From Streptomyces sp. AM 4-1-1 (GTDB taxonomy: Bacteria > Actinomycetota > Actinomycetes > Streptomycetales > Streptomycetaceae), in assembly GCF_029167625.1 (NCBI RefSeq), contig NZ_CP119145.1:4650001-4714000 (forward strand): DNA of 64,000 nucleotides, written 5' to 3'. The notes under the pieces were generated by a model, which saw only the letters and a program-made list of their open reading frames with translations, did no database searches and was not told the origin of the DNA. Positions 1 to 9,745 of the stretch are shown here, in pieces. Each line of letters begins with the position of its first letter. Position 1 is the first letter of the stretch. The position numbers and the translations under genes were made by a program.

Positions 1-553
1 GCACTACGCCGACGGCGAGAAGCGCTACATCATCGCGCCGCGTGGCCTGTCGCAGGGCGACCGTGTCGAGAACGGCCCGGCCGCCGACATCAAGCCCGGC
101 AACAACCTGGCGCTGCGCAACATCCCGGTCGGTACGACCATCCACGCCATCGAGCTGCGGCCCGGCGGCGGCGCGAAGTTCGCCCGTTCCGCGGGTGCCT
201 CCGTGCAGCTGCTGGCGAAGGAGGGCACCATGGCCCACCTTCGTATGCCGTCGGGTGAGATCCGCCTGGTCGACGCCCGCTGCCGCGCCACGATCGGTGA
301 GGTCGGCAACGCCGAGCAGTCGAACATCAACTGGGGCAAGGCCGGCCGCATGCGCTGGAAGGGCGTCCGCCCGACCGTCCGCGGTGTCGCGATGAACCCG
401 GTTGACCACCCGCACGGTGGTGGTGAGGGCAAGACCTCCGGTGGACGTCACCCGGTCTCGCCGTGGGGTCAGAAGGAGGGTCGTACTCGCTCGCCGAAGA
501 AGGCGTCCAGCAAGTACATCGTCCGCCGCCGCAAGACGAACAAGAAGCGCTAG
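1..553 (+). CDS. rplB: 50S ribosomal protein L2, C-terminal part (5' truncated)
   Basis: The gene enters the window already open; the reading frame begins at base 2 and gives the last 183 residues of L2. L2 binds 23S rRNA domain IV, is needed for subunit association and lies close to the peptidyl-transferase centre. The conserved C-terminal loop [13 protein letters not shown], with the functionally important histidine, is seen, followed by the basic tail RRRKTNKKR. It is followed after 12 bases by rpsS, the usual S10-operon order. Confidence 0.98.
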   Translation, partial: HYADGEKRYIIAPRGLSQGDRVENGPAADIKPGNNLALRNIPVGTTIHAIELRPGGGAKFARSAGASVQLLAKEGTMAHLRMPSGEIRLVDARCRATIGEVGNAEQSNINWGKAGRMRWKGVRPTVRGVAMNPVDHPHGGGEGKTSGGRHPVSPWGQKEGRTRSPKKASSKYIVRRRKTNKKR

Positions 554-565
554 GAGCGGGTTTAG

Positions 566-847
566 ATGCCGCGCAGTCTCAAGAAGGGGCCCTTCGTCGA
601 CGGCCACCTCATCAAGAAGGTGGACGTACAGAACGAAGCAGGCACCAAGAACGTCATCAAGACCTGGTCCCGTCGCTCGATGATCATCCCGGCCATGCTG
701 GGCCACACCATCGCGGTGCACAACGGCAAGATCCACGTCCCGGTGTTCGTCACCGAGTCCATGGTCGGCCACAAGCTCGGCGAGTTCTCGCCGACTCGCA
801 CCTTCCGCGGCCACGTCAAGGACGACCGGAAGTCGAAGCGCCGCTAA
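566..847 (+). CDS. rpsS: 30S ribosomal protein S19
   Basis: A 93-residue protein that begins [12 protein letters not shown], the hallmark S19 N-terminus, and contains the conserved [16 protein letters not shown] segment. S19 sits in the 30S head with S13 and contacts the A-site tRNA and intersubunit bridges. An AGGAGCGG ribosome binding site lies just ahead of the ATG. It is cotranscribed between rplB and rplV in the S10 operon. The length is normal for the family. Confidence 0.98.
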   Translation: MPRSLKKGPFVDGHLIKKVDVQNEAGTKNVIKTWSRRSMIIPAMLGHTIAVHNGKIHVPVFVTESMVGHKLGEFSPTRTFRGHVKDDRKSKRR

Positions 848-889
848 GGCGGGGTGGAAACGACTATGACTCACACCGAAGGGACAACC

Positions 890-1237
890 ATGGAAGCCAG
901 GGCCCAGGCGCGGTACATCCGCGTCACGCCCATGAAGGCCCGCCGCGTGGTGGACCTCATCCGTGGCATGGACGCCACGGAGGCTCAGGCGGTCCTGCGT
1001 TTCGCCCCGCAGGCCGCGAGCGTGCCGGTTGGCAAGGTGCTCGACAGCGCCATCGCCAACGCCGCACACAACTACGATCACCCGGACGCCTCTTCGCTGG
1101 TCATCAGCGAGGCCTACGTGGACGAGGGCCCGACCCTGAAGCGGTTCCGTCCGCGTGCTCAGGGCCGTGCCTACCGGATCCGTAAGCGGACCAGCCACAT
1201 CACCGTGGTCGTCAGCAGCAAGGAAGGAACCCGGTAA
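890..1237 (+). CDS. rplV: 50S ribosomal protein L22
   Basis: The product is 115 residues from the ATG at 890 ([12 protein letters not shown]). In-frame starts also exist at 854 (GTG) and 866 (ATG), but 890 is preceded by GAAGGGA at good spacing and gives the usual actinobacterial length. L22 lines the nascent-peptide exit tunnel; its beta-hairpin region, including [20 protein letters not shown], is intact. The stop codon overlaps the rpsC start (TAATG), which points to coupled translation. Confidence 0.96.
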   Translation: MEARAQARYIRVTPMKARRVVDLIRGMDATEAQAVLRFAPQAASVPVGKVLDSAIANAAHNYDHPDASSLVISEAYVDEGPTLKRFRPRAQGRAYRIRKRTSHITVVVSSKEGTR

Positions 1238-2079
1238 TGGGCCAGAAGGTTAACCCGCATGGGTTCCGGCTCGGCATTACCACGGACTTCAAGTCCCGTT
1301 GGTACGCCGACAAGCTGTACAAGGACTACGTCAAGGAAGACGTCGCCATTCGTCGCATGATGACGAAGGGCATGGAGCGGGCCGGTATCTCGAAGGTCGA
1401 GATCGAGCGCACCCGCGACCGCGTCCGCGTTGACATCCACACCGCCCGTCCGGGCATCGTCATCGGTCGCCGCGGCGCCGAGGCCGATCGCATCCGCGGC
1501 GAGCTGGAGAAGCTGACCGGCAAGCAGGTCCAGCTGAACATCCTCGAGGTCAAGAACCCCGAGGTGGACGCTCAGCTGGTGGCCCAGGCCGTCGCCGAGC
1601 AGCTCTCCTCCCGTGTCTCCTTCCGTCGTGCCATGCGCAAGAGCATGCAGAGCACGATGAAGGCGGGCGCCAAGGGCATCAAGATCCAGTGCGGCGGTCG
1701 TCTCGGCGGCGCCGAGATGTCCCGCTCGGAGTTCTACCGCGAGGGCCGCGTGCCCCTGCACACGCTCCGCGCGAACGTCGACTACGGCTTCTTCGAGGCC
1801 AAGACGACCTTCGGCCGCATCGGCGTGAAGGTCTGGATCTACAAGGGCGACGTCAAGAACATCGCCGAGGTCCGCGCCGAGAACGCCGCTGCCCGCGCCG
1901 GCAACCGTCCGGCCCGAGGCGGCACCGACCGTCCGGCCGGCCGCGGTGGCCGCGGTGGCGAGCGTGGCGGTCGCGGTCGCAAGCCGCAGCAGCAGTCGGC
2001 TCCGGCTGCCGAGGCCCCCAAGGCCGAGGCTCCCGCCGCTGCCGCTCCGGCTGCTGAGAGCACCGGAACGGAGGCCTGA
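1237..2079 (+). CDS. rpsC: 30S ribosomal protein S3
   Basis: A 280-residue S3 that begins [14 protein letters not shown]. The KH RNA-binding domain carries the [10 protein letters not shown] loop at about residues 70-80. The C-terminal S3 domain runs to about residue 210. The last 65 residues are a low-complexity tail, first Arg/Gly rich and then Ala/Pro/Glu rich, which is longer than in E. coli but common in Streptomyces. S3 forms part of the mRNA entry tunnel. Confidence 0.97.
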   Translation: MGQKVNPHGFRLGITTDFKSRWYADKLYKDYVKEDVAIRRMMTKGMERAGISKVEIERTRDRVRVDIHTARPGIVIGRRGAEADRIRGELEKLTGKQVQLNILEVKNPEVDAQLVAQAVAEQLSSRVSFRRAMRKSMQSTMKAGAKGIKIQCGGRLGGAEMSRSEFYREGRVPLHTLRANVDYGFFEAKTTFGRIGVKVWIYKGDVKNIAEVRAENAAARAGNRPARGGTDRPAGRGGRGGERGGRGRKPQQQSAPAAEAPKAEAPAAAAPAAESTGTEA

Positions 2080-2084
2080 CCGAA

Positions 2085-2504
2085 ATGCTGATCCCCCGTA
2101 GGGTCAAGCACCGCAAGCAGCACCACCCGAAGCGCAGCGGTATGTCCAAGGGTGGTACGCAGGTTGCGTTCGGCGAGTACGGCATCCAGGCGCTGACCCC
2201 GGCGTACGTGACGAACCGCCAGATCGAGGCAGCTCGTATCGCGATGACCCGCCACATCAAGCGTGGCGGCAAGGTCTGGATCAACATCTACCCGGACCGC
2301 CCCCTGACGAAGAAGCCCGCCGAGACCCGCATGGGTTCCGGTAAGGGTTCTCCCGAGTGGTGGATCGCGAACGTCAAGCCCGGTCGGGTGATGTTCGAGC
2401 TGTCCTACCCGAACGAGAAGATTGCTCGTGAGGCGCTCACCCGCGCTGCTCACAAGCTTCCGATGAAGTGCCGGATCGTTCGGCGCGAGGCAGGTGAGTC
2501 GTGA
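2085..2504 (+). CDS. rplP: 50S ribosomal protein L16
   Basis: A 139-residue L16 beginning [15 protein letters not shown], with the conserved [21 protein letters not shown] segment. L16 organises the A-site side of the large subunit. The gene starts 5 bases after rpsC, and its TGA overlaps the rpmC ATG by one base, so the S10 operon is tightly packed here. Confidence 0.98.
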   Translation: MLIPRRVKHRKQHHPKRSGMSKGGTQVAFGEYGIQALTPAYVTNRQIEAARIAMTRHIKRGGKVWINIYPDRPLTKKPAETRMGSGKGSPEWWIANVKPGRVMFELSYPNEKIAREALTRAAHKLPMKCRIVRREAGES

Positions 2505-2728
2505 TGTCGGCCGGTACCAAGGCGTCCGAGCTGCGCGAGCTGGGCAACGAGGAGCTTCTCAACAAGCTTCGCGAGGCCAAGGAAGAGCTGTTCAACCTCC
2601 GCTTCCAGGCGGCGACCGGACAGCTCGAGAACCACGGCCGGCTCAAGTCCGTCCGTAAGGACATCGCCCGGATCTACACCCTGATGCACGAGCGTGAGCT
2701 GGGCATCGAGACGGTGGAGAGCGCCTGA
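2504..2728 (+). CDS. rpmC: 50S ribosomal protein L29
   Basis: A 74-residue protein beginning [13 protein letters not shown], with the L29 core [22 protein letters not shown]29 sits at the exit-tunnel rim near the trigger-factor and SRP docking site. A GTG at 2501 could also start it, but the ATG at 2504 gives the usual length and overlaps the rplP stop. The rpmC stop in turn overlaps the rpsQ ATG (TGATG). Confidence 0.96.
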   Translation: MSAGTKASELRELGNEELLNKLREAKEELFNLRFQAATGQLENHGRLKSVRKDIARIYTLMHERELGIETVESA

Positions 2729-3012
2729 TGAGCGAGAAGACTGTGACTGAGACCAACACCGACCGCGGATTCCGCAAGACCCGTGAGGGTCTGGTCGTCA
2801 GCGACAAGATGGACAAGACCGTCGTCGTCGCTGTCGAGGACCGCGTCAAGCACGCCCTGTACGGCAAGGTCATCCGCCGTACGAACAAGCTCAAGGCCCA
2901 CGACGAGCAGAACACCGCCGGCGTCGGCGACCGCGTCCTCATCATGGAGACCCGGCCGCTGTCCGCGACGAAGCGGTGGCGCATCGTCGAGGTCCTCGAG
3001 AAGGCCAAGTAA
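2728..3012 (+). CDS. rpsQ: 30S ribosomal protein S17
   Basis: A 94-residue S17 with an OB-fold; the motif [20 protein letters not shown] is seen near residues 20-40, followed by [14 protein letters not shown]. It has a short acidic N-terminal extension, as in other actinobacteria. S17 is a primary 16S rRNA binder. It is the last gene of the S10 operon; a 106-base gap with a strong hairpin follows before rplN. Confidence 0.97.
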   Translation: MSEKTVTETNTDRGFRKTREGLVVSDKMDKTVVVAVEDRVKHALYGKVIRRTNKLKAHDEQNTAGVGDRVLIMETRPLSATKRWRIVEVLEKAK

Positions 3013-3052
3013 TTCCTGAGGGGTATTCCCTCGGGCAGGTTCCGCCAGGCTC

Positions 3053-3089
3053 GGTGGGGCCGCGTGCGCGTGACGTACGCGGCCCCGCC
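3053..3089 (+). terminator. GC-rich hairpin at the S10/spc operon boundary
   Basis: Bases 3053-3065 pair with 3077-3089 over 13 pairs with one G-U, leaving an 11-base loop. An outer pair of six-base arms (3039-3044 with 3091-3096) could extend the stem. There is no U tract, so it could be a terminator, an attenuator or an RNA-processing site between rpsQ and rplN. The rplN ribosome binding site AGGAGA lies about 12 bases after the extended stem. Confidence 0.5.
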
Positions 3090-3118
3090 GGGAACCGGCA
3101 GACGATCAGGAGACAGAC

Positions 3119-3487
3119 GTGATCCAGCAGGAGTCGCGACTTCGTGTCGCCGACAACACGGGTGCGAAGGAAATCCTCACCATCCGTGTTCTCGGCGGTT
3201 CGGGTCGCCGCTACGCGGGCATCGGTGACGTCATCGTGGCCACCGTCAAGGACGCGATCCCCGGTGGCAACGTGAAGAAGGGTGACGTCGTCAAGGCCGT
3301 CATCGTTCGCACCGTCAAGGAGCGTCGTCGTCAGGATGGCTCGTACATCCGCTTCGACGAGAACGCAGCCGTCATTCTGAAGAACGACGGCGACCCCCGC
3401 GGCACCCGCATCTTCGGCCCCGTGGGCCGGGAACTGCGCGAGAAGAAGTTCATGAAGATCATCTCGCTCGCGCCGGAGGTGCTGTAA
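3119..3487 (+). CDS. rplN: 50S ribosomal protein L14
   Basis: A 122-residue L14 with a GTG start, beginning [18 protein letters not shown]. The conserved basic segment [20 protein letters not shown] is present. L14 forms an intersubunit bridge with 16S helix 14 and is the binding platform for the silencing factor RsfS. It is the first gene of the spc block. AGGAGA precedes the start. Confidence 0.98.
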   Translation: MIQQESRLRVADNTGAKEILTIRVLGGSGRRYAGIGDVIVATVKDAIPGGNVKKGDVVKAVIVRTVKERRRQDGSYIRFDENAAVILKNDGDPRGTRIFGPVGRELREKKFMKIISLAPEVL

Positions 3488-3489
3488 GC

Positions 3490-3813
3490 ATGAAGATCAA
3501 GAAGGGCGACCTGGTTCAGGTCATCACCGGTAAGGACAAGGGCAAGCAGGGCAAGGTCATCGTGGCCTACCCCACGCTCGACCGCGTCCTCGTCGAGGGT
3601 GTCAACCGGGTCAAGAAGCACACCAAGGCCGGTCAGACGGCTCGCGGCTCGCAGACCGGTGGCATCGTCACCACCGAGGCCCCGATTCACGTCAGCAACG
3701 TACAGCTGGTCGTGGAGAAGGACGGCAACAAGGTCGTCACCCGCGTCGGCTACCGCTTTGACGACGAGGGCAACAAGATCCGCGTTGCCAAGCGGACCGG
3801 TGAGGACATCTGA
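3490..3813 (+). CDS. rplX: 50S ribosomal protein L24
   Basis: A 107-residue L24. The KOW motif is at the N-terminus ([20 protein letters not shown]). L24 is an assembly initiator of the 50S subunit and lies near the tunnel exit. The gene starts 2 bases after rplN and its last base is the first base of the rplE ATG. Confidence 0.98.
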   Translation: MKIKKGDLVQVITGKDKGKQGKVIVAYPTLDRVLVEGVNRVKKHTKAGQTARGSQTGGIVTTEAPIHVSNVQLVVEKDGNKVVTRVGYRFDDEGNKIRVAKRTGEDI

Positions 3814-4370
3814 TGACTGCCACCACTGCGCCGCGTCTCAAGACGCGCTACCGCGAGGAAATCGCCGGCAAGCTGCGTGAGGAGTTCTCCTTCGAGAACG
3901 TCATGCAGGTTCCCGGTCTGGTCAAGATCGTGGTCAACATGGGTGTGGGCGACGCCGCCCGCGACTCCAAGCTGATCGACGGCGCCGTGCGCGACCTCAC
4001 CACGATCACCGGCCAGAAGCCGGCCGTCACCAAGGCCCGCAAGTCCATCGCGCAGTTCAAGCTGCGCGAGGGCCAGCCGATCGGCTGCCACGTCACCCTT
4101 CGTGGTGACCGGATGTGGGAGTTCCTGGACCGTACGCTGTCGCTCGCGCTGCCGCGTATCCGTGACTTCCGTGGTCTGTCGCCGAAGCAGTTCGACGGCC
4201 GCGGCAACTACACCTTCGGTCTCACGGAGCAGGTCATGTTCCACGAGATCGACCAGGACAAGATCGACCGGGTCCGGGGCATGGACATCACCGTGGTCAC
4301 CACGGCGACCAACGACGACGAGGGTCGTGCCCTCCTTCGTCACCTCGGCTTCCCGTTCAAGGAGAACTGA
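3813..4370 (+). CDS. rplE: 50S ribosomal protein L5
   Basis: A 185-residue L5 with the conserved [17 protein letters not shown] and [14 protein letters not shown] segments. L5 binds 5S rRNA in the central protuberance and contacts the P-site tRNA. Its start overlaps the rplX stop and the next gene begins 2 bases after its stop. Confidence 0.98.
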   Translation: MTATTAPRLKTRYREEIAGKLREEFSFENVMQVPGLVKIVVNMGVGDAARDSKLIDGAVRDLTTITGQKPAVTKARKSIAQFKLREGQPIGCHVTLRGDRMWEFLDRTLSLALPRIRDFRGLSPKQFDGRGNYTFGLTEQVMFHEIDQDKIDRVRGMDITVVTTATNDDEGRALLRHLGFPFKEN

Positions 4371-4372
4371 CC

Positions 4373-4558
4373 GTGGCGAAGAAGTCCCTGATCGCTAAGG
4401 CCGCCCGCAAGCCGAAGTTCGGCGTGCGCGGGTACACCCGTTGCCAGCGCTGCGGCCGGCCCCACTCCGTCTACCGCAAGTTCGGCCTGTGCCGCGTGTG
4501 CCTTCGTGAGATGGCTCACCGTGGCGAGCTGCCGGGCGTGACCAAGAGCTCCTGGTAA
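4373..4558 (+). CDS. rpsZ: 30S ribosomal protein S14 type Z (zinc-binding)
   Basis: A 61-residue, GTG-started short-form S14. The zinc knuckle is intact: CQRC and, 12 residues on, CRVC give four cysteines. This is the zinc-containing (C+) form. In streptomycetes a longer cysteine-free S14 paralogue is typically encoded elsewhere under Zur control. S14 assembles in the 30S head next to S3 and S10. Confidence 0.97.
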   Translation: MAKKSLIAKAARKPKFGVRGYTRCQRCGRPHSVYRKFGLCRVCLREMAHRGELPGVTKSSW

Positions 4559-4780
4559 TTCTCCTTCGCCCCTCGGGCGTTGAGGATTCCGGAAGCTCTC
4601 GGTAAGCATCTGGTCGGCAGGAGCCCCGCCCCGCATGCCGTAGGCTTGCAGGGTTGGGCGCCTGCCGCCCTGACCGACTTACTACGCCGTAGGTCCCCGC
4701 ACCGCACCCGTCCCGCCACTGAGTGGGGAGAGGGATGGCGCATACAGGAAACCCCGGCGAGAGAGGCCGAAGGCCAATTC

Positions 4781-5179
4781 ATGACCATGACTGATCCCAT
4801 CGCAGACATGCTCACGCGTCTGCGTAACGCGAACTCGGCGTATCACGACTCCGTCCTGATGCCGCACAGCAAGATCAAGTCGCACATCGCGGAGATCCTC
4901 CAGCAGGAGGGCTTCATCACCGGCTGGAAGGTCGAGGACGCCGAGGTCGGCAAGAACCTCGTCCTCGAGCTGAAGTTCGGCCCGAACCGCGAGCGCTCGA
5001 TCGCCGGCATCAAGCGGATCTCGAAGCCGGGTCTGCGTGTCTACGCGAAGTCCACCAATCTGCCGAAGGTCCTCGGCGGCCTGGGCGTGGCGATCATCTC
5101 CACGTCCCACGGTCTCCTGACCGGCCAGCAGGCCAGCAAGAAGGGCGTAGGTGGGGAAGTCCTCGCCTACGTCTGGTAG
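4781..5179 (+). CDS. rpsH: 30S ribosomal protein S8
   Basis: A 132-residue S8 from the ATG at 4781 ([20 protein letters not shown]). The frame is open further upstream to 4580, but that extension resembles no S8, and the family N-terminus fixes the start. S8 binds the 16S central domain; in E. coli it is the feedback regulator of the spc operon by binding near rplE. The 222 bases upstream hold no gene; I see only a GCCGTAGG direct repeat near 4636 and 4684 and GC-rich sequence. Confidence 0.97.
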   Translation: MTMTDPIADMLTRLRNANSAYHDSVLMPHSKIKSHIAEILQQEGFITGWKVEDAEVGKNLVLELKFGPNRERSIAGIKRISKPGLRVYAKSTNLPKVLGGLGVAIISTSHGLLTGQQASKKGVGGEVLAYVW

Positions 5180-5200
5180 TCGGGAACGGAGGAAAAGCTA

Positions 5201-5740
5201 ATGTCGCGAATCGGCAAGCTCCCCATCCAGGTTCCCGCCGGTGTGGACGTCACCATCGATGGCCGCACGGTCGCCGTGAAGGGCCCCAAGGGCTCCCTCT
5301 CGCACACCGTCGCCGCGCCGATCGAGGTCACCAAGGGTGAGGACGGCGTTCTCAACGTCACCCGCCCGAACGACGAGCGTCAGAACAGGGCTCTCCACGG
5401 CCTGTCCCGCACGCTGGTGGCGAACATGATCACCGGTGTGACCCAGGGATATGTGAAGGCGCTCGAGATCAGCGGTGTCGGTTACCGCGTCCAGGCGAAG
5501 GGCTCCAACCTGGAGTTCGCCCTGGGCTACAGCCACCCGGTCGTCGTCGAGGCTCCGGAAGGCATCACCTTCAAGGTCGAATCGCCCACGAAGCTTTCGG
5601 TCGAGGGCATCGACAAGCAGAAGGTCGGCGAGGTAGCCGCCAACATCCGCAAGCTGCGGAAGCCCGACCCGTACAAGGCCAAGGGCGTCAAGTACGCGGG
5701 CGAGGTCATCCGCCGCAAGGTCGGAAAGGCTGGTAAGTAG
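5201..5740 (+). CDS. rplF: 50S ribosomal protein L6
   Basis: A 179-residue L6 that begins [15 protein letters not shown] and ends in the canonical [26 protein letters not shown] signature. L6 sits at the base of the L7/L12 stalk near the GTPase centre. A GGAGGAAAAGC ribosome binding site precedes the ATG. It is followed after 2 bases by rplR. Confidence 0.98.
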   Translation: MSRIGKLPIQVPAGVDVTIDGRTVAVKGPKGSLSHTVAAPIEVTKGEDGVLNVTRPNDERQNRALHGLSRTLVANMITGVTQGYVKALEISGVGYRVQAKGSNLEFALGYSHPVVVEAPEGITFKVESPTKLSVEGIDKQKVGEVAANIRKLRKPDPYKAKGVKYAGEVIRRKVGKAGK

Positions 5741-5742
5741 CC

Positions 5743-6126
5743 ATGGCATACGGTGTGAAGATCGCCAAGGGCGACGCGTACAAGCGTGCCGCCATCAAGC
5801 GCCGCCACATCCGCGTCCGCAAGCACATCTCCGGTTCGCCGGAGCGGCCGCGCTTGGTTGTGACGCGTTCCAACCGCCACATGGTCGCCCAGGTCATCGA
5901 CGACATCGCGGGCCACACGCTCGCGTCGGCTTCGACCCTGGACTCGTCCATCCGTGGCACCGAGGGTGACAAGAGCGCCCTGGCCAAGCAGGTCGGGGCC
6001 CTGGTCGCCGAGCGTGCCAAGGCCGCAGGCGTCGAGGCCGTCGTGTTTGACCGCGGTGGCAACCAGTACGCCGGGCGGATTGCCGCTCTGGCTGACGCCG
6101 CCCGTGAAGCCGGGCTGAAGTTCTAA
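5743..6126 (+). CDS. rplR: 50S ribosomal protein L18
   Basis: A 127-residue L18 with the conserved [20 protein letters not shown] core and the C-terminal [18 protein letters not shown]18 binds 5S rRNA together with L5 in the central protuberance. It lies in the standard spc order between rplF and rpsE. Confidence 0.98.
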   Translation: MAYGVKIAKGDAYKRAAIKRRHIRVRKHISGSPERPRLVVTRSNRHMVAQVIDDIAGHTLASASTLDSSIRGTEGDKSALAKQVGALVAERAKAAGVEAVVFDRGGNQYAGRIAALADAAREAGLKF

Positions 6127-6173
6127 GCCCCGGTTCCTACGCACAGCGGACGTAACAGAGAGAGGTAATTCCA

Positions 6174-6779
6174 ATGGCTGGACCCCAGCGCCGCGGAAGC
6201 GGTGCCGGTGGCGGCGAGCGGCGGGACCGGAAGGGCCGTGACGGTGGCGCCAGCGCCGCCGAGAAGACCGCGTACGTCGAGCGCGTCGTCGCGATCAACC
6301 GCGTCGCCAAGGTTGTGAAGGGTGGTCGTCGCTTCAGCTTCACCGCGCTGGTCGTGGTGGGCGATGGTGACGGCACCGTCGGTGTCGGATACGGCAAGGC
6401 CAAGGAAGTTCCCGCGGCCATCGCCAAGGGCGTTGAAGAGGCCAAGAAGAGCTTCTTCAAGGTTCCGCGCATCCAGGGCACCATCCCTCACCCGATCCAG
6501 GGCGAGAAGGCTGCGGGCGTCGTTCTGCTCAAGCCGGCTTCCCCCGGTACCGGTGTGATCGCCGGTGGCCCGGTGCGCGCCGTCCTCGAGTGCGCCGGCG
6601 TCCACGACATCCTGTCGAAGTCGCTCGGTTCCTCGAACCCGATCAACATCGTGCACGCGACCGTGGCGGCCCTTCAGGGCCTGCAGCGTCCCGAGGAGAT
6701 CGCGGCCCGCCGCGGTCTGCCCCTCGAGGACGTCGCTCCCGCGGCTCTGCTCCGTGCGCGTGCGGGAGCGGGTGCGTAA
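6174..6779 (+). CDS. rpsE: 30S ribosomal protein S5
   Basis: A 201-residue S5. A low-complexity Gly/Arg N-terminus leads to the double-stranded RNA-binding-like domain ([19 protein letters not shown]) and the C-terminal S5 domain ([20 protein letters not shown]). S5 contributes to mRNA entry, decoding fidelity and spectinomycin response; the spectinomycin loop VVKGGRRF is wild type. An AGAGAGG site precedes the ATG. The stop overlaps the rpmD start (TAATG). Confidence 0.98.
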   Translation: MAGPQRRGSGAGGGERRDRKGRDGGASAAEKTAYVERVVAINRVAKVVKGGRRFSFTALVVVGDGDGTVGVGYGKAKEVPAAIAKGVEEAKKSFFKVPRIQGTIPHPIQGEKAAGVVLLKPASPGTGVIAGGPVRAVLECAGVHDILSKSLGSSNPINIVHATVAALQGLQRPEEIAARRGLPLEDVAPAALLRARAGAGA

Positions 6780-6961
6780 TGGCTCGCCTCAGGATCACGC
6801 AGACGAAGTCGTACATCGGCAGCAAGCAGAACCACCGCGACACCCTGCGTTCGCTCGGGCTCAAGCGCCTGAACGACGTGGTCGTCAAGGAGGACCGCCC
6901 CGAGTTCCGCGGAATGGCTCAGACCGTCCGCCACCTCGTGACGGTTGAGGAGGTCGACTGA
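6779..6961 (+). CDS. rpmD: 50S ribosomal protein L30
   Basis: A 60-residue L30 beginning [20 protein letters not shown], with the bacterial L30 core [16 protein letters not shown]30 is a small peripheral large-subunit protein. Its ATG overlaps the rpsE stop and rplO follows after 1 base. The frame is open far upstream within rpsE, so the start is set by the family N-terminus. Confidence 0.97.
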   Translation: MARLRITQTKSYIGSKQNHRDTLRSLGLKRLNDVVVKEDRPEFRGMAQTVRHLVTVEEVD

Positions 6962-6962
6962 C

Positions 6963-7418
6963 ATGGCGGAGAACAGCCCGCTGAAGGCCCACAACCTTCG
7001 GCCCGCCCCGGGCGCCAAGACCGCCAAGACCCGTGTGGGTCGTGGTGAGGCGTCCAAGGGTAAGACCGCCGGTCGTGGTACCAAGGGCACCAAGGCCCGT
7101 TACCAGGTTCCGGAGCGCTTCGAGGGTGGGCAGATGCCCCTCCACATGCGTCTCCCGAAGCTCAAGGGCTTCAAGAACCCGTTCCGCACGGAGTACCAGG
7201 TCGTGAACCTGGACAAGCTCGCGACGCTCTACCCCGAGGGTGGAGAGGTCACGGTGGCCGGTCTGGTCGCCAAGGGCGCCGTGCGCAACAACCACCTCGT
7301 CAAGGTCCTTGGCCAGGGCGAGATCTCCGTGGCGCTGCAGGTTTCGGTTGACGCCGTCTCCGGCTCCGCCAAGGAGAAGATTGCCGCCGCGGGCGGCAGC
7401 GTCACCGAGCTCGTCTGA
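6963..7418 (+). CDS. rplO: 50S ribosomal protein L15
   Basis: A 151-residue L15 beginning [19 protein letters not shown]. The glycine-rich N-terminal rRNA-binding region ([19 protein letters not shown]) and the [18 protein letters not shown] signature are both present. L15 is a late assembly protein of the 50S core. It is the last ribosomal gene before secY, and a hairpin follows it. Confidence 0.97.
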   Translation: MAENSPLKAHNLRPAPGAKTAKTRVGRGEASKGKTAGRGTKGTKARYQVPERFEGGQMPLHMRLPKLKGFKNPFRTEYQVVNLDKLATLYPEGGEVTVAGLVAKGAVRNNHLVKVLGQGEISVALQVSVDAVSGSAKEKIAAAGGSVTELV

Positions 7419-7452
7419 GACAACTCGGACAACTCGATGGACTGAACATCCG

Positions 7453-7486
7453 ACCGGGGATGCCTCTCATATGGGGCATCCCCGGT
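7453..7486 (+). terminator. Hairpin between rplO and secY
   Basis: Arms 7453-7464 and 7475-7486 pair perfectly over 12 bases with a 10-base loop, then a T-containing stretch follows. It could terminate or attenuate spc transcription ahead of secY. A smaller hairpin (GGGGGA/TCCCCC) lies at 7552-7565 in the same 222-base gap. Confidence 0.6.
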
Positions 7487-7640
7487 TGGTCGTTCCTAGG
7501 GGGGCATGGTCGCCGGTAAGGTGGCGTCCGTTCTTGCTGTATTACGCCTGGGGGACATCCCCCGGACTCCCACTGATCCCGTATTCGTCGATCCTCAAGA
7601 CCCGCCTCTGACGCTTTGCGCGGGGGTCGCAGGAGGCACC

Positions 7641-8960
7641 GTGCTCACCGGCTTCGCCCGGGCGTTCAAGACGCCCGACCTGCGCAAGAAGCTGCTCTTC
7701 ACGCTCGGCATCATCGTGCTCTACCGGCTCGGGGCACACATCCCGGTCCCGGGAGTGAGCTACGAGAACGTCCAGACCTGTGTTGATCACGCCAGTAAGG
7801 GCAACAACAGCCTCTTCGGCCTGGTGAACATGTTCAGCGGTGGTGCACTGCTGCAGATCACGATCTTCGCGCTCGGCATCATGCCGTACATCACGGCCAG
7901 CATCATCCTTCAGCTGCTGACCGTCGTCATCCCCCGGCTGGAGGCCCTCAAGAAGGAGGGTCAGTCCGGTCAGGGCAAGATCACGCAGTACACGCGTTAC
8001 CTGACGGTCGCGCTCGCCATCCTCCAGGGAACCGGCCTGGTGGCGACCGCCCGCAGCGGCGCTCTCTTCAGCGGCTGCCCGGTCGGCGACCAGATCGTCC
8101 CCGACAAGTCGATGTTCTCGACGGTCGTCATGGTCATCACGATGACCGCGGGCACCGCCGCCGTCATGTGGCTCGGTGAGCTCATCACCGACCGCGGCAT
8201 CGGCAACGGCATGTCGATCCTGATGTTCATCTCGATCGCCGCCAGCTTCCCCGGCTCGCTGTGGGCCATCAAGGAGAGCGGCAAGCTCGCCGACGGCTGG
8301 ATCGAGTTCGGCACCGTCATCCTGATCGGCTTCGTGATGGTGGCCCTCGTGGTCTTCGTCGAGCAGGCCCAGCGCAGGATTCCGGTCCAGTACGCGAAGC
8401 GCATGATCGGCCGTCGTTCCTACGGGGGTACATCGACGTACATCCCGTTGAAGGTCAACCAGGCGGGCGTGATCCCCGTGATCTTCGCTTCTTCGCTGCT
8501 CTACATCCCGGCCCTGGTGGTCCAGTTCTCGAACTCGACGGCCGGCTGGGCCACGTGGATCAAGGACCACTTCGTCAAGGGTGACCATCCGTACTACATC
8601 GTCACGTACTTCCTCCTGATCGTGTTCTTCGCATTCTTCTATGTGGCGATCTCGTTCAACCCCGAGGAAGTCGCCGACAACATGAAGAAGTATGGTGGCT
8701 TCATCCCGGGTATCCGGGCCGGTCGACCTACTGCCGAGTACCTGAGCTACGTGCTCAACAGGATTACTTGGCCGGGCTCGCTGTACTTGGGCCTGATCGC
8801 TCTGGTGCCGACGATGGCGTTGGCAGGCTTCGGGGGCGCGAACCAGAACTTCCCGTTCGGCGGGACGAGCATCCTGATCATCGTGGGTGTGGGTCTGGAA
8901 ACCGTGAAGCAGATTGAGAGTCAGCTCCAGCAGCGCAATTACGAAGGGTTCCTCCGCTGA
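7641..8960 (+). CDS. secY: Protein translocase subunit SecY
   Basis: A 439-residue polytopic protein, the channel-forming subunit of SecYEG, which exports unfolded proteins across the membrane with SecA. Ten hydrophobic segments are recognisable, with GGALLQITIFALGIMPYITASII early on and the cytoplasmic loop GRRSYGGTSTYIPLKVNQAGVIPVI. The GTG start at 7641 follows AGGAGG closely and gives LTGFARAFKTPDLRKKLLFT; upstream in-frame ATGs would add about 45 non-homologous residues. The stop overlaps the adk ATG (TGATG). Confidence 0.96.
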   Translation: MLTGFARAFKTPDLRKKLLFTLGIIVLYRLGAHIPVPGVSYENVQTCVDHASKGNNSLFGLVNMFSGGALLQITIFALGIMPYITASIILQLLTVVIPRLEALKKEGQSGQGKITQYTRYLTVALAILQGTGLVATARSGALFSGCPVGDQIVPDKSMFSTVVMVITMTAGTAAVMWLGELITDRGIGNGMSILMFISIAASFPGSLWAIKESGKLADGWIEFGTVILIGFVMVALVVFVEQAQRRIPVQYAKRMIGRRSYGGTSTYIPLKVNQAGVIPVIFASSLLYIPALVVQFSNSTAGWATWIKDHFVKGDHPYYIVTYFLLIVFFAFFYVAISFNPEEVADNMKKYGGFIPGIRAGRPTAEYLSYVLNRITWPGSLYLGLIALVPTMALAGFGGANQNFPFGGTSILIIVGVGLETVKQIESQLQQRNYEGFLR

Positions 8961-9619
8961 TGAGAATCGTCCTCGTCGGGCCGCCCGGTGCCGGCAAGGG
9001 AACGCAGGCCGCGTACCTTGCCAAGAACCTGTCGATTCCGCACATCTCAACGGGCGACCTCTTCCGCGCCAACATCAGCCAGGGCACCGACCTTGGCAAG
9101 CAGGCCCGCGCCTTCATGGACGCGGGGCAGCTGGTGCCGGACGAAGTCACCATCGCCATGGCCAAGGACCGCATGTCGCAGTCGGACGCCGTGAACGGCT
9201 TCCTGCTCGACGGTTTCCCGCGGAACGTGGGACAGGCCGAGGCGCTGGACGAGATGCTGAAGAGCGAGGGCGTACAGCTGGACGCCGTGCTCGATCTGGA
9301 AGTCCCCGAGGACGAGGTGGTCAAGCGCATCGCCGGCCGCCGCATCTGCCGCAACGACAGCGCGCACGTCTTCCACGTGGCGTACAACAAGCCGAAGACC
9401 GAGGGTGTCTGTGACCTCTGCGGCGGCGAGCTGTACCAGCGGGACGACGACAGCGAGGAGACGGTACGGACCCGGCTGGAGGTCTACCACACGCAGACCG
9501 AGCCGATCATCGACTACTACCGGGCCCAGAACCTGGTGGTCACCATCTCCGCGCTCGGCAAGGTCACCGAGGTGACCGAGCGGGCCATGGTGGCTCTCAA
9601 GAAGTCCGACGAGGTCTGA
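8960..9619 (+). CDS. adk: Adenylate kinase
   Basis: A 219-residue long-form adenylate kinase that interconverts ATP + AMP and 2 ADP. The P-loop GPPGAGKGTQ is at residues 7-16, the AMP-binding STGDLFRANI is near 31-40 and DGFPRNVGQAE near 85. The LID carries CRNDSAHVFHV and CDLCGG; not all four zinc cysteines are in classical places, so zinc binding is uncertain. It is translationally coupled to secY and followed by a strong terminator. Confidence 0.97.
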   Translation: MRIVLVGPPGAGKGTQAAYLAKNLSIPHISTGDLFRANISQGTDLGKQARAFMDAGQLVPDEVTIAMAKDRMSQSDAVNGFLLDGFPRNVGQAEALDEMLKSEGVQLDAVLDLEVPEDEVVKRIAGRRICRNDSAHVFHVAYNKPKTEGVCDLCGGELYQRDDDSEETVRTRLEVYHTQTEPIIDYYRAQNLVVTISALGKVTEVTERAMVALKKSDEV

Positions 9620-9644
9620 GCAGAACCCGTCACCTGTTTCATCA

Positions 9645-9682
9645 CGGTCGGCCGCGGCGCCCGAGGGCGCCGCGGCCGACCG
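9645..9682 (+). terminator. Strong rho-independent-type terminator after adk
   Basis: An 18-base perfect inverted repeat (9645-9662 with 9665-9682) with a 2-base spacer, followed by TTT. It ends the spc-secY-adk transcript and separates it from map. Confidence 0.85.
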
Positions 9683-9745
9683 TTTGCGCCGTATCGTTGA
9701 GTACGCCGCAGCCGTCACCGTCCGATGCAGAGAGGCGCCGCGCAC

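Noticed and set aside
4580..4780. N-terminal extension of rpsH by 67 residues
   Set aside because: The S8 family starts at [11 protein letters not shown]; the upstream frame is open by chance and has no S8 similarity.
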